NCBI GenBank assembly: GCA_945836755.1
Contig: CAMAMB010000003.1
Span: forward strand, 1-64,000
Length of the DNA: 64,000 nt
From: an uncultured Bacteroidales bacterium
GTDB lineage: Bacteria > Bacteroidota > Bacteroidia > Bacteroidales > Bacteroidaceae
Direction of reading: 5' to 3'
Shown here: one piece after another, positions 8,947 to 17,040 of the stretch
Position numbering within the stretch: position 1 is the first letter of the stretch
Layout of the letters: every line of letters starts with the position of its first letter
The notes under the pieces: model-generated
Told to the model about the DNA's origin: nothing
Databases searched by the model: none
The model's input: the letters and a program-made list of their open reading frames with translations, nothing else
Made by a program: the position numbers and the translations under genes

Positions 8947-11070
8947 TTACGCGAGGTAGGGATAATCGCCTTGGTAGCCTCTTCCTCTGCCGTAGCGGTA
9001 GCCGTAGAGATTGCTCGCGGGTGTGGCGTTGAGTATGATGGATAGATGTTTGTAGCGGCCGTTCTCCACTTCTTCTTCGAGGTCGCTGAGGCGGGCGCGC
9101 ACGAAGAGGCCGGCGCGTATGATGAAGAGGGTGCGGTCGGCGTGGCGGCTGATGATGCCGGTGTCGGCCAGCGTGTTGTTGGGCGGGCAGTCTATGAGCA
9201 CGAATTCGTATGCCCGGCTCACGGTGTCGAGCAGTCGGCCGAGCCTTTCGCCGGCCAGCAATTCGGTGGGGTTAGGCGGCAGGGTGCCCACGGGCAGCAC
9301 GTCTAGCTGATCGTACTCCTCGGGGTGCACGAGCAGTTCCCGGTAGTCGTCGGTCTGCTCGCCGAGGTAGTCTGCCAGCCCCTTGTCAGCGTTGCCAAAC
9401 TTTCGCGAGGCCGAGGCGTGGCGCAGGTCGCCGTCGATGAGCAGCACGCGGCGTCCCTTGATGGCTAAGCTCAGGGCCAGGTTGAGGCTCACGAAGGTCT
9501 TGCCTGAGCCGGGATAGGCCGAGGTCACCACATAGATGCCGCGCTCCCCTTTGCCCGTGCCCATAAACTCTAAGTTGGTGCGTATGAAGCGGAACGACTC
9601 GTTGATGAGGTCCTGCCGCCCGGGTGCTACGACGAGCGGCCGTGACGTTGCCGTGCGCCGGCTTCCCCACAGGTGCGGCAGTCGGCGGCGTCTCGGGCGT
9701 GCCTCTGCGCAGAAGGGCACTTCGCCTATGAGCGCGAGGCGTGTGTGGCGTTCGATGTCGTGCTTGTCGCGCACGGTGTTGTTGAGGTTCTCTTTCACAA
9801 AGAGCACCACCACCGGCAGCAGCAGGCCCATTATCAGGGCGGCCACCATGATGCCCGCGCGGTTGGGGGCTGTGGGTCGGTCGCTGCCGTGGGGCATGTC
9901 GATGAGCTGTGTGAAGGCCGAGTTATAGGTCATGCTGATTTCGTTCTCCTCTTTCTTTTGCAGCAGATAGAGGTAGAGGCTTTCTTTGACCTTCTGCTCG
10001 CGCTCGATGCTCACGAGCTGCTTGGCCTGGTTGGGGCTCGACGAGATCTTGCTGCCGGTCTCTGCGTTGTAGCCCTGTAGCGACTGCAGCTGTATGTCGA
10101 GCGTCTTCACCTGGTTCTCTATCGTGGCCACGATGCTGCGTCTGAGGTCGTCGAGTTCGGTTTCGCTCTTGATGATGAGGGGGTTCTGTCGCGAGGTGCC
10201 TATGAGATTTTTTTTGAGTTGCAGCAGCATGTTGTTGTACTGCTGTATCTGTGCCTCTGCCATCACGTTGTTGATGCCTGAGTTGGTGGGCAGCAGCTGG
10301 TAGTTGGTGCGTGTCTGCTTCAGGTGGTCTAAGATGTAGCGTGCCATCTGTAGCTGATTGCTCAGGCGTAGCATTTCGGTTTCTGAGTGGCTTTGCTGTT
10401 TGAGGTAGATGCTGTTGGCTTGTTCGAGGTCGGTGATGCGGTTTGTCTGCTTGTAGGCTGAGATACTGTCGTCCACGATGCCTAACTCTTGCTTGAGTAT
10501 GCGCAGCCTGTCTTCTATAAAGAGCGACGCCCCTTTGGCCACTTGTGTTTTCTCCCATAGCGACAGCTCGTTGTACACCTGCACCAGGAGGTTCAGCACC
10601 TGCTCTGCCTCATGGGTCGACGGCGCCGTGCAGGTTAGGTTGATGATGGTTGATTTGTCGTTCTCTATCGTGGCTTTCAGGTTTTTGCGCAGCGCTTCGG
10701 CCCGGCGCACGCTTTCTTCGTAGCCGAGCTTTGGACTTAGGTGTCTCATCACCTCAGAGAGCACTTTGAGCGAGGTCAGTTCGCGCCGCACGTTTTCCAC
10801 GTTGCTCACCGGCTGCACGAGGCCTATGCTGTTGAACTCCTCGCCGTGGAGGCCGTGTCCCGTGTTGTTGCCCTTGGTCTCCTGGCGCACGAGGATGGCG
10901 GCTTCGCGGGTGAACAGGTCGGGGGTGACGCTGAGGTAGTAGGCCGCAGCGCCCAGCGTGAGGACCACGGTGACCACAAACCAGCGCCAGTGGCTCAGGC
11001 AGATGCGCCAGAGGTCTATGACGCTCAGAAAGTCGTCCATGTCGCGTTGCTTCGGTGTTTTCTTATACAT
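8947..11070 (-). CDS. wzc: Wzc-type polysaccharide co-polymerase and tyrosine kinase
   Basis: 707 residues. Order: cytoplasmic N-tail, first membrane helix (about 30-48), Wzz domain and coiled-coil periplasmic stretch (about 50-395), second helix (about 406-426), then the BY-kinase domain with Walker A SAYPGSGKT (517-525), Walker A-prime LLIDGDLR (543-550) and Walker B VLIDCPP (624-630). The last 20 residues hold a tyrosine cluster (Y689, 691, 693, 699, 703, 705), the autophosphorylation tail that controls polymer length. A second in-frame ATG at residue 11 is a possible start. It forms the export machine with the Wza-like protein encoded just upstream. Confidence 0.95.
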   Translation of the reverse strand: MYKKTPKQRDMDDFLSVIDLWRICLSHWRWFVVTVVLTLGAAAYYLSVTPDLFTREAAILVRQETKGNNTGHGLHGEEFNSIGLVQPVSNVENVRRELTSLKVLSEVMRHLSPKLGYEESVRRAEALRKNLKATIENDKSTIINLTCTAPSTHEAEQVLNLLVQVYNELSLWEKTQVAKGASLFIEDRLRILKQELGIVDDSISAYKQTNRITDLEQANSIYLKQQSHSETEMLRLSNQLQMARYILDHLKQTRTNYQLLPTNSGINNVMAEAQIQQYNNMLLQLKKNLIGTSRQNPLIIKSETELDDLRRSIVATIENQVKTLDIQLQSLQGYNAETGSKISSSPNQAKQLVSIEREQKVKESLYLYLLQKKEENEISMTYNSAFTQLIDMPHGSDRPTAPNRAGIMVAALIMGLLLPVVVLFVKENLNNTVRDKHDIERHTRLALIGEVPFCAEARPRRRRLPHLWGSRRTATSRPLVVAPGRQDLINESFRFIRTNLEFMGTGKGERGIYVVTSAYPGSGKTFVSLNLALSLAIKGRRVLLIDGDLRHASASRKFGNADKGLADYLGEQTDDYRELLVHPEEYDQLDVLPVGTLPPNPTELLAGERLGRLLDTVSRAYEFVLIDCPPNNTLADTGIISRHADRTLFIIRAGLFVRARLSDLEEEVENGRYKHLSIILNATPASNLYGYRYGRGRGYQGDYPYLA

Positions 11071-11141
11071 AGAGGTCGGGGTGAGGCAGGGTTAGCGTTG
11101 TGGCGGCAGGGGGGTGAGGTCCGGGCGGGCTGTGCCGGCTG

Positions 11142-11978
11142 CTACTTGACGATGAGCGCTGTGATGGTGGTCAGCAGCGAGGCTATCGAAATCCATACGG
11201 CCGGGGTGTTGAACGTGTTGCCGGCGCTGTAAGCCTCGCGCTTGCGCTTGTTGTTGGGCGCTACGTAGATCAGGTCGTTCTGCCGCAGGTAGTAGACGGG
11301 CGAGGCCAGGGTGGTCTGCATGTTGGTCAGGTCGACGTAGTACACCCTGTTGACTCCGTCCACCTGTCTGTTCACCATCACGCGTTCGCGCACACCGTAG
11401 ATGGTCAAGTCGCCCGCGGCGGCTATGGCGTCGACTATGGTGAAGCGGTCTTTGGTGATGTCGATGCGGCCGGCCTTGTTGACCTCGCCCAGCACGTTGA
11501 CGCCCATGTTGACGTACTCCACGGTGACGATGGGATCGGTCACGAGGTCGCGCTCTATGAGGCGTTCCTGCAGGTAGAGGGCCAGCTCGCGGCGTGTCTT
11601 GCCGCCCACACTGATGCGCCCCAGCACGGGGAAGTCTATCGTGCCCTGTTCGTCTACGGTGTAGGCGATGGCCTGGTTGTTGCTGTTGCGGCCGACGGAT
11701 ATGTCGGGCGAGCCGCTGCTCCCCAACGTGTTTCCCGCGGCGGTCATGAGCGTAAACTGCTGCTGGAGCATGGGGTTCGAGCTGTTGACCACGATGTTCA
11801 CCTTGTCGCCGGTGTGCAGGCGCAGCTGTTGCTCCTGCTGCACGGCCATCTCGTCGAGCAGGGCGGCATCCTGAAAGTAGCTCACGTTGGTGGGGGTGGT
11901 GCAGGCTGCCATCAGCAGCCCCACTATGGCGGCCGCGGCACAGCGCCAGACGGCCCGCAGGTGGACTTTTGCTTTCAT
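11142..11978 (-). CDS. wza: Wza-like polysaccharide export lipoprotein
   Basis: 278 residues. A lipoprotein signal ends in the lipobox LMAAC with the lipidated cysteine at residue 26. Poly_export and SLBB-type domains follow (FPVLGRISVGGKTRREL; VNVLGEVNKAG). The C-terminal hydrophobic helix (VWISIASLLTTITALIV) corresponds to the barrel-forming amphipathic/anchor helix of the Wza octamer. It makes the outer-membrane channel for the polysaccharide and lies 71 bp ahead of the kinase gene. Confidence 0.93.
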   Translation of the reverse strand: MKAKVHLRAVWRCAAAAIVGLLMAACTTPTNVSYFQDAALLDEMAVQQEQQLRLHTGDKVNIVVNSSNPMLQQQFTLMTAAGNTLGSSGSPDISVGRNSNNQAIAYTVDEQGTIDFPVLGRISVGGKTRRELALYLQERLIERDLVTDPIVTVEYVNMGVNVLGEVNKAGRIDITKDRFTIVDAIAAAGDLTIYGVRERVMVNRQVDGVNRVYYVDLTNMQTTLASPVYYLRQNDLIYVAPNNKRKREAYSAGNTFNTPAVWISIASLLTTITALIVK

Positions 11979-12080
11979 CTTGAAGGGTAGGGGTATGTAG
12001 CTCCGCCGCCGTCTACGGGGCGGAAGGTCGGGGGGCGGAACGGACAGCCGTGCATGAGGCGCCGGCCGACGCTCCTGCTC

Positions 12081-12620
12081 TCAGGGTCTAATCTCTTGTA
12101 TGTATTGTCCTTCCACCTCTATGCCCGCGGCCACGAGGCCCTCCAGTTCTACGATCAGGCGCTTCACCTTCGAGCCTCGGCGGCTCATGAGGCGGCCTTC
12201 GAGGCCGTCGAGCACTCCGCCCACCATCCTGATGCGCTTGCCGAAGAGGCTGGCGGGCACCTCGTCGGGTGCGTAGAGGCGGTAGGCAGCCGCCCGGCCG
12301 ATGGCGCTCATGAAGCGGTTCATCTCCTCCTCTCTCACCGTCATCGCCCGCCCCGCGCCGCCGCCTCTGACGAAGCGGTATTGCAGCGTGCCGATGGCCG
12401 CCACCACGGGGTCGAGCTCCTCGCGCTCGGCATAGACAAAGAGGAGGTCGTGGATGCAGGGCACTTCCTCCTTCCGCGCTTTCCCCTCCACCATGGTGAC
12501 GCGCTCCTTCATAGGGGTGTAAACCACCAACTCGGGCGACGCCATCGCTCCGAGCCGTTTATAGGCAGGCAGCTTGGCGTTGGACCGCGTGAGGTCACGC
12601 AGTACGTACCACTTTTTCAT
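12081..12620 (-). CDS. upxY: UpxY-type NusG-like antiterminator
   Basis: 179 residues. The N-terminal NGN-like domain begins KKWYVLRDL and a C-terminal KOW motif spans about 127-155 (GKRIRMVGGVLDGLEG). It is the first gene of the polysaccharide operon, the usual place of Bacteroides UpxY proteins, which bind RNA polymerase in the leader and keep it from stopping early in their own capsule operon. A 320-bp leader with a strong hairpin lies upstream and is the likely target. No UpxZ partner was found next to it. Confidence 0.9.
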   Translation of the reverse strand: MKKWYVLRDLTRSNAKLPAYKRLGAMASPELVVYTPMKERVTMVEGKARKEEVPCIHDLLFVYAEREELDPVVAAIGTLQYRFVRGGGAGRAMTVREEEMNRFMSAIGRAAAYRLYAPDEVPASLFGKRIRMVGGVLDGLEGRLMSRRGSKVKRLIVELEGLVAAGIEVEGQYIQEIRP

Positions 12621-12690
12621 GAAGAGGGGTGGGGTGGGACGGAATATGTGCGTCCGGAGAGCCTTGCCGTACGGGCAAAACCCTCTATTC

Positions 12691-12725
12691 CTGCCTGTTT
12701 TCGCTACACGTTGTGAAACAGGCAG
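12691..12725 (-). promoter_or_regulatory. Leader hairpin of the polysaccharide operon (possible attenuator)
   Basis: CTGCCTGTTT (12691-12700) and AAACAGGCAG (12716-12725) form a perfect 10-bp stem with a 15-nt loop. It lies 71 bp upstream of upxY and some 210 bp behind the promoter. A second small stem, TTGCC/GGCAA, follows at 12664-12678. No long U-run follows, so it may be a pause or antitermination site rather than a full terminator. Confidence 0.55.
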
Positions 12726-12938
12726 TTAGTGGTCTTTGTGTAAAAAGGTAAGCGACCTGTCATTGGCTGAATGCAGGTGAGTACGAAGCGTATACCCTTG
12801 ACACAACAGGCTTGTGGCGTGCACCCTCTGCTGAGAAGGTAATAGTGCGTGGGGAGAGGGATGCAGGGTGGTCCGATGGCTGTACGAGCGTGGCCGCAAC
12901 GTTTTTGTTCGGGGCGATGACTATGTGTTCGTTCGGCG

Positions 12939-12946
12939 CAAAAGTA
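12939..12946 (-). promoter_or_regulatory. Promoter -7 box of the polysaccharide operon
   Basis: On the minus strand the sequence reads TACTTTTG, which matches the Bacteroidetes -7 consensus TAnnTTTG. It lies in a short AT-rich stretch about 320 bp ahead of upxY, leaving a long untranslated leader as in Bacteroides capsule operons. No clear TTG -33 box is seen at the usual distance. Confidence 0.6.
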
Positions 12947-13109
12947 GTAAAAATTCTCAAAAACCATGTCTCCCCTTCCGCCAAATAATGGCGTATCGCC
13001 GAAAAAATAGGGCCGACGACACAGCCCTTCCTTGCGCTGTCGGCCGCCAAGGCCGGCGTGTCGGGGAGCGCGGCCGCGTGGTGCAGTCATCTCCCCCGAC
13101 GTCGGTTTT

Positions 13110-13380
13110 ACAAGCGATCCTGCCGTGCCTGCAAGCCTCCGCGCCGCGCGTAGAAGCATTCCGGTGAGTGACATTCGGCCCAATGTCAGGTTGCATTGGG
13201 CCGAATGCAACCTTGCATCCGCCCGAAAGCAAGGTGACATCCGCCCCAATGTTACTCGCGAGAAGGCTTCCGAGAATGGCGAGGAGCCTTTAAATAACGG
13301 CGGCATGCCTTCTACACATGGCGGAATACTATCTACACACGGCGGGACGCCTCTTGCGAATGGTGGAGAGGCGTCCCGCC
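13110..13380. repeat. Composite repeat element, copy 1
   Basis: Left part: three 21-bp units start at 13110, 13131 and 13152. Core: four 22-bp units start at 13168, 13190, 13212 and 13234, each a dyad with 7-base arms (for example GTTGCAT...ATGCAAC) around 8 bases. Right part: five 21-bp units start at 13265, 13286, 13307, 13328 and 13349, in opposite orientation to the left ones (compare GGCTTCT on the right with AGAAGC on the left). The core also folds as a 14-bp hairpin (13172-13185 with 13194-13207). A homologous copy is at 34021-34259. The rest of the 12,621-13,397 gap is operon leader and promoter. Confidence 0.85.
13341..13380 (-). terminator. Strong hairpin behind the GH127-like gene
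   Basis: GGCGGGACGCCTCT (13341-13354) and AGAGGCGTCCCGCC (13367-13380) form a perfect 14-bp stem with a 12-nt loop, 18 bp past the stop of the gene ending at 13398. No T-run follows. It overlaps the last 21-bp units of the composite repeat, so it may be part of that element rather than a dedicated terminator. Confidence 0.5.
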
Positions 13381-13397
13381 GTGGGTGAAGGGGGCGG

Positions 13398-14615
13398 CTA
13401 TTTCAGAGGTAGGTCTACGGTGCCGCGATCGGCGGTGGCGTATGGCCGGGCGCAGGTCGGGGGTGAGTCGGCAGAGGTCTCGGGCACCGTGGTCAGCGGG
13501 TAGAAGCCGTAGAAGTCGGCCTCCGCTTCAGCGTCAATGCCGAAGGGCGCGCGCAGAGGGTCGGTCCCGCTCGGGGCAGGCAGGGCAGCGAGGCCCCCGG
13601 GCAGGGCGTAGAGGAGTGGACCGCGTTGGAGACAGACCTCGTGACGGCCCGGAAGTTCCACGTAGCGTGCGGGCAGGGGCAGCCGCACGAATAGCTCGTC
13701 GCCCGTGTGCCAGGTGTGGTCTATGACCACGTAGCCCCTTCCGTCGGCGCGACACCAGTGTGGCAGCATCTCGTGGCCGTTGATGTAGATGGGGCACTCC
13801 GGCGAGCCCAGCAGGTCGGCCCATTGTCCGGCCGTCAATGCCTGCCACCCCGACCAGTCAGGCAGCCGCAGACAGAGGCGGAAGCGGGCGCCTGTGCGGG
13901 GCAGGTGCATGAAGCGCAGTTTGACATTGCCGTCGCGCGGCATGTAGGTGATCATGTCGAGCACGAAGTGGCGCCCGCCCCATGGCACACGGGCCGTGGC
14001 ATTGGTGTAGCCGTTGACGAAAAGGGTCGAGTCGCCTGTGGCCAGCATCATGCCCGGGTAGGCCAGCACGGTCTCGGCGGCGCTCCGCAGGTCGTTGTCG
14101 CGAGAGGCGGTGGCCGAGGCGGCCGGCCGGCCGGGAGTTGTCGCTGTGGCTGCGCTGTCGGCCGTGGCTGCGCGGTAGAGGGCATGCAGGGCCGCGTTGT
14201 AGACGCTGCGCTCGACTGCGTCCATCCAGACTGCCTGGCCGGTGAGCAGGAAGAGGCGGGCGAAGGTGGCGGCCTGCATCATGGCCGGCAGTCCCTGGGG
14301 GTCGGCAAAGGGGTCGCCGCCTCCCCCCACGGCGTTGCGCTGGTCCATGAAGGTGCGGGCTATCCGTGCTATCCGTTCGCGCAGGGCCAGGTGTGTGGAG
14401 TCGATGTTGAACGAGCGCACCTGGGCGTCAGGGCAGAGCGCGAAGGCCAGTTGGCGCGGGTCGGTGCCCTGGTAGCCCCATACCGACACACTGTCGGCCG
14501 GCACAAAGACCGGCGGCCGCGGCAGCCAGCCGGCGGGCGAGGGCGTCTGAGCCGTGGCGGGGAGGCCGGGGAGCGCAGCCCACACGAGGAGAATGAGGGG
14601 GAGAAAACGGATCAT
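13398..14615 (-). CDS. Secreted GH127-like protein, probably without the catalytic zinc/cysteine site
   Basis: 405 residues with a signal peptide (cleavage near ATAQ, residue 23). VWMDAVERSVYNAAL corresponds to the end of the GH127 (beta-L-arabinofuranosidase, DUF1680) helical barrel. Later LYVN-like LFVNGYTNA, LCLRLPDWS, IYINGHEM and VCLQRGPLLYAL match its beta-sandwich domains. Family members are about 600-650 residues, so much of the N-terminal barrel is missing. The stretch where the family has its C-x-CC zinc and nucleophile cysteines is replaced by an Ala/Thr-rich insert followed by DLRSAAETVLAYPG, with no cysteines. It is probably a non-enzymatic relic or binding protein. Assignment rests on the C-terminal motifs. 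Confidence 0.6.
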   Translation of the reverse strand: MIRFLPLILLVWAALPGLPATAQTPSPAGWLPRPPVFVPADSVSVWGYQGTDPRQLAFALCPDAQVRSFNIDSTHLALRERIARIARTFMDQRNAVGGGGDPFADPQGLPAMMQAATFARLFLLTGQAVWMDAVERSVYNAALHALYRAATADSAATATTPGRPAASATASRDNDLRSAAETVLAYPGMMLATGDSTLFVNGYTNATARVPWGGRHFVLDMITYMPRDGNVKLRFMHLPRTGARFRLCLRLPDWSGWQALTAGQWADLLGSPECPIYINGHEMLPHWCRADGRGYVVIDHTWHTGDELFVRLPLPARYVELPGRHEVCLQRGPLLYALPGGLAALPAPSGTDPLRAPFGIDAEAEADFYGFYPLTTVPETSADSPPTCARPYATADRGTVDLPLK

Positions 14616-14785
14616 GGTTTGTGAGATATGGAGACAGGGAGCAGCCCTGCCTCGCGGTGAGAGGTTGTGGCCGGCTCGGCGCGCGGCCGCCTGTGGCCTG
14701 TGTGGCGGGTGCTTGTGACCGGGGGTTTAGGGAGCGCCCAAGGGTTAAAGCCCTGCGCGCAGGGCTGAAACTTCTATTTTTTAGC

Positions 14786-14793
14786 TAATTTTG
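14786..14793 (+). promoter_or_regulatory. Promoter -7 box for the YqiA-like gene
   Basis: TAATTTTG fits TAnnTTTG and lies about 100 bp upstream of the ATG at 14897. Just before it is a GC-rich palindrome, AGCCCTGCGCGCAGGGCT, near 14749-14766, which could be a terminator for upstream transcription or an operator. Confidence 0.5.
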
Positions 14794-14896
14794 CGGCTGT
14801 CAGCCCTCCGCGCCATCCCGGTGGAGGCGGGTGGCCGGCTGTGAGCGCCTTCTCGCCTGCAGCAGGTGAAGAGGGGTTACCATCAATATACTGCCC

Positions 14897-15532
14897 ATGA
14901 AACTTATCTACTTCCACGGCTTTGCCTCCAGTGGGGCGAGCGGCACGGTGCAACTATTGCGCGACCTGCTGCCCTCTGCCGAGGTCATCGCTCCCGACAT
15001 ACCCGTCGACCCTCTCGAGGCGTTGGAGATGCTCCATGCCTTGGTCGAAGAGACACAGCCCGACCTGATCATCGGTACCAGTATGGGCGGCATGTACGCG
15101 CAGCAGATGCACGGCCACTTGCGGCTGTGTGTCAATCCCGCCTTCCAGATGTCGTCGCTCTCAAAAGCCATGCACACGGGGGAGCATAGGTGGCTGAACG
15201 GCCGCAAGGACAAGGCCAAGACCTTCCGCATCAGCGCCGAGACCATTCAGCACTTCCGCCAGATGGAGCGACGCCAGTTTGACGGCATCACCCCCGACGA
15301 CCGCGGCCTCTGCTACGGCCTCTTCGGGGTGAACGACGAGTTTGTCAATCCGCTCAACGCCTACAACACCTTCCGCAAGTATTACGACCACGCCGAGCGC
15401 TTCGACGGCGGCCATCAGCTCAACGAGAAAGTGTTGCGCAAGGTGGTGATGCCCTTAGTCAGGCAGCTGTTAGGCCCTGTCTACGAGGCAGCGTGCCGTC
15501 CGCCCCTGCCCGACTACATGAAGTATATGTAG
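14897..15532 (+). CDS. YqiA-like alpha/beta-hydrolase (small esterase)
   Basis: 211 residues. It starts with MKLIYFHGFASSG, has the nucleophile elbow G-T-S62-M-G-G, a likely acid D147 in GVNDEFV and the histidine H173 in FDGGHQL, so a complete Ser-Asp-His triad. Length and order fit the YqiA/YcfP (UPF0227) group, whose members cleave short acyl esters. It is a single gene, convergent with folA (19 bp between stops), so no pathway can be inferred from context. Confidence 0.8.
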   Translation: MKLIYFHGFASSGASGTVQLLRDLLPSAEVIAPDIPVDPLEALEMLHALVEETQPDLIIGTSMGGMYAQQMHGHLRLCVNPAFQMSSLSKAMHTGEHRWLNGRKDKAKTFRISAETIQHFRQMERRQFDGITPDDRGLCYGLFGVNDEFVNPLNAYNTFRKYYDHAERFDGGHQLNEKVLRKVVMPLVRQLLGPVYEAACRPPLPDYMKYM

Positions 15533-15551
15533 GCAGCGCCACGGCCGCGCG

Positions 15552-16052
15552 CTACGGCTGCGGTTTGCGTCTGAAGGTGCAGAAGCGGTATGCCTCGGCG
15601 TTACGCTCGTCGGGCTCGTGACACTCTTCAGCCACCAGCTGCCACTCCGCCTCGTCATAGGCCGGGAAGTAAGTATCGGCCTCGGGCGCGGTGGCCTCGA
15701 CGAAGGTCAGGCAAAGCTCGTGGGCCAGGGGCAGGGCCGCCGCGTAGACACTCTCGCCGCCAATGACAAAGACCAGCTCATCGGCCTCACAGGCAGCAAG
15801 AGCCGCCTCCATCGTGGGATAGACTTCAGCTCCCTCGGCCGTAAAGGCCGGGTTGCGGCTCACCACCACGTTTCGACGGTTGGGCAGGGCGCCCTTGGGG
15901 AGCGACTGGAACGTGCGCCGCCCCATGAGCACCGTGTGGCCCGTGGTCAGGGCCTTGAAGTGACGGAGGTCGGCAGGAAGATAGAAAAGCAACTCGCCGC
16001 GCAGCCCGATGGCCCGCCGGCGGTCTAACGCACATATCAGGGACAGTTTCAT
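15552..16052 (-). CDS. folA: Dihydrofolate reductase
   Basis: 166 residues. It shows the DHFR landmarks: LSLICALDRRRAIGLRGELLFYLPADLRHFKALT at the N-terminus (here in outline), the GRRTFQSLP NADPH loop, and FVIGGESVYAAAL. It reduces dihydrofolate to tetrahydrofolate with NADPH and thereby recycles the product of thymidylate synthase, encoded divergently 193 bp away. The ATG at 16052 is chosen because DHFR starts there; a longer frame upstream is not family-like. A TACCTTTG box ends only five bases before this ATG. Confidence 0.95.
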   Translation of the reverse strand: MKLSLICALDRRRAIGLRGELLFYLPADLRHFKALTTGHTVLMGRRTFQSLPKGALPNRRNVVVSRNPAFTAEGAEVYPTMEAALAACEADELVFVIGGESVYAAALPLAHELCLTFVEATAPEADTYFPAYDEAEWQLVAEECHEPDERNAEAYRFCTFRRKPQP

Positions 16053-16057
16053 GCCGC

Positions 16058-16065
16058 AAAGGTAC
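16058..16065 (-). promoter_or_regulatory. folA -7 promoter box, very close to the start codon
   Basis: On the minus strand TACCTTTG is followed by CGGC and then ATG. In this phylum transcription begins about five to seven bases after the box, which would put the first base of the mRNA at or within the start codon. This predicts a leaderless or nearly leaderless message. Confidence 0.55.
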
Positions 16066-16245
16066 ACATTTATGCCATACGGCGCTGTCTGCCCGCCCCT
16101 CCAAGGGCCGCCGACGCCCCCGGCCGCCCCGTCAGACCGACACACAGAGGGCTTCGCCCCTCGTCACCAACGCTTTATATATAGGTAGCGCCCTCACGCC
16201 AGCACCTGAGAGAGGCTACCCCGCATCACCCTACACACTCCACTC

Positions 16246-17040
16246 ATGCAACCCTATCTCGACCTGCTTCGCCGCATTCTGCAAGACGGCACCGTCAAGG
16301 GCGACCGCACCGGTACCGGCACGAAGAGCGTCTTCGGCCACCAGATGCGCTTCAACCTCGAAGACGGCTTCCCCCTCGTGACCACCAAGAAGCTCCATCT
16401 CAAATCCATCATCTACGAACTGCTATGGTTCTTGAAGGGCGATACGAACGTGAAGTATCTGCAAGACCACGGGGTGCGTATCTGGAACGAGTGGGCCGGT
16501 CCGGACGGCGACCTGGGCCATATCTACGGCTATCAGTGGCGCTCCTGGCCCGACTATCAGGGCGGCCACATCGACCAGATAAGCCGCGTGGTCGACGAGA
16601 TAAGGCATAACCCCGACTCGCGCCGCCTCCTCGTGTCGGCCTGGAACGTGGCCGACCTCGGCAGCATGCACCTGCCGCCCTGCCACCTGCTGTTCCAGTT
16701 TTACGTGGCCGACGGGCGCCTCTCGCTGCAACTATACCAGCGCTCGGCCGACACCTTCCTCGGAGTGCCGTTCAACATTGCCAGCTACGCCCTGTTGCTG
16801 CTCATGGTGGCTCAGGTGACGGGACTGAAGGCCGGCGACTTTGTGCACACCACCGGCGACACCCACCTCTATCTCGACCATATAGAGCAGGCCAAGCTGC
16901 AACTCACGCGCACGCCCCGCCCACTACCCGTCATGCGCCTCAACCCCGAGGTGACCGACCTCTTCGCCTTCGACTACGACGACTTCAGCCTCGAGAACTA
17001 CGACCCCTGGCCCCACATAGCCGCCAAAGTATCAGTATGA
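16246..17040 (+). CDS. thyA: Thymidylate synthase
   Basis: 264 residues, the normal ThyA length. The catalytic cysteine is C146 in [11 protein letters not shown]; the arginine-rich phosphate site (DRTGTGT, residues 20-26, and [11 protein letters not shown]) and the QRSAD and HLYLDH motifs are all present. It methylates dUMP to dTMP using methylene-tetrahydrofolate. Its stop overlaps the ATG of rsmF by four bases (ATGA), so the two are translationally coupled. Confidence 0.98.
   Translation: MQPYLDLLRRILQDGTVKGDRTGTGTKSVFGHQMRFNLEDGFPLVTTKKLHLKSIIYELLWFLKGDTNVKYLQDHGVRIWNEWAGPDGDLGHIYGYQWRSWPDYQGGHIDQISRVVDEIRHNPDSRRLLVSAWNVADLGSMHLPPCHLLFQFYVADGRLSLQLYQRSADTFLGVPFNIASYALLLLMVAQVTGLKAGDFVHTTGDTHLYLDHIEQAKLQLTRTPRPLPVMRLNPEVTDLFAFDYDDFSLENYDPWPHIAAKVSV

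Noticed and set aside
12747-13110. Invertible promoter for the polysaccharide operon
   Set aside because: No matching inverted repeats were found on both sides of the -7 box at 12939, and no recombinase gene is nearby.
12704-13306. A 200-codon minus-strand frame across the leader and composite element
   Set aside because: It crosses the operon promoter and hairpin, has no domain or composition typical of a protein, and its similarity to the frame in the second copy follows from DNA repeat identity.
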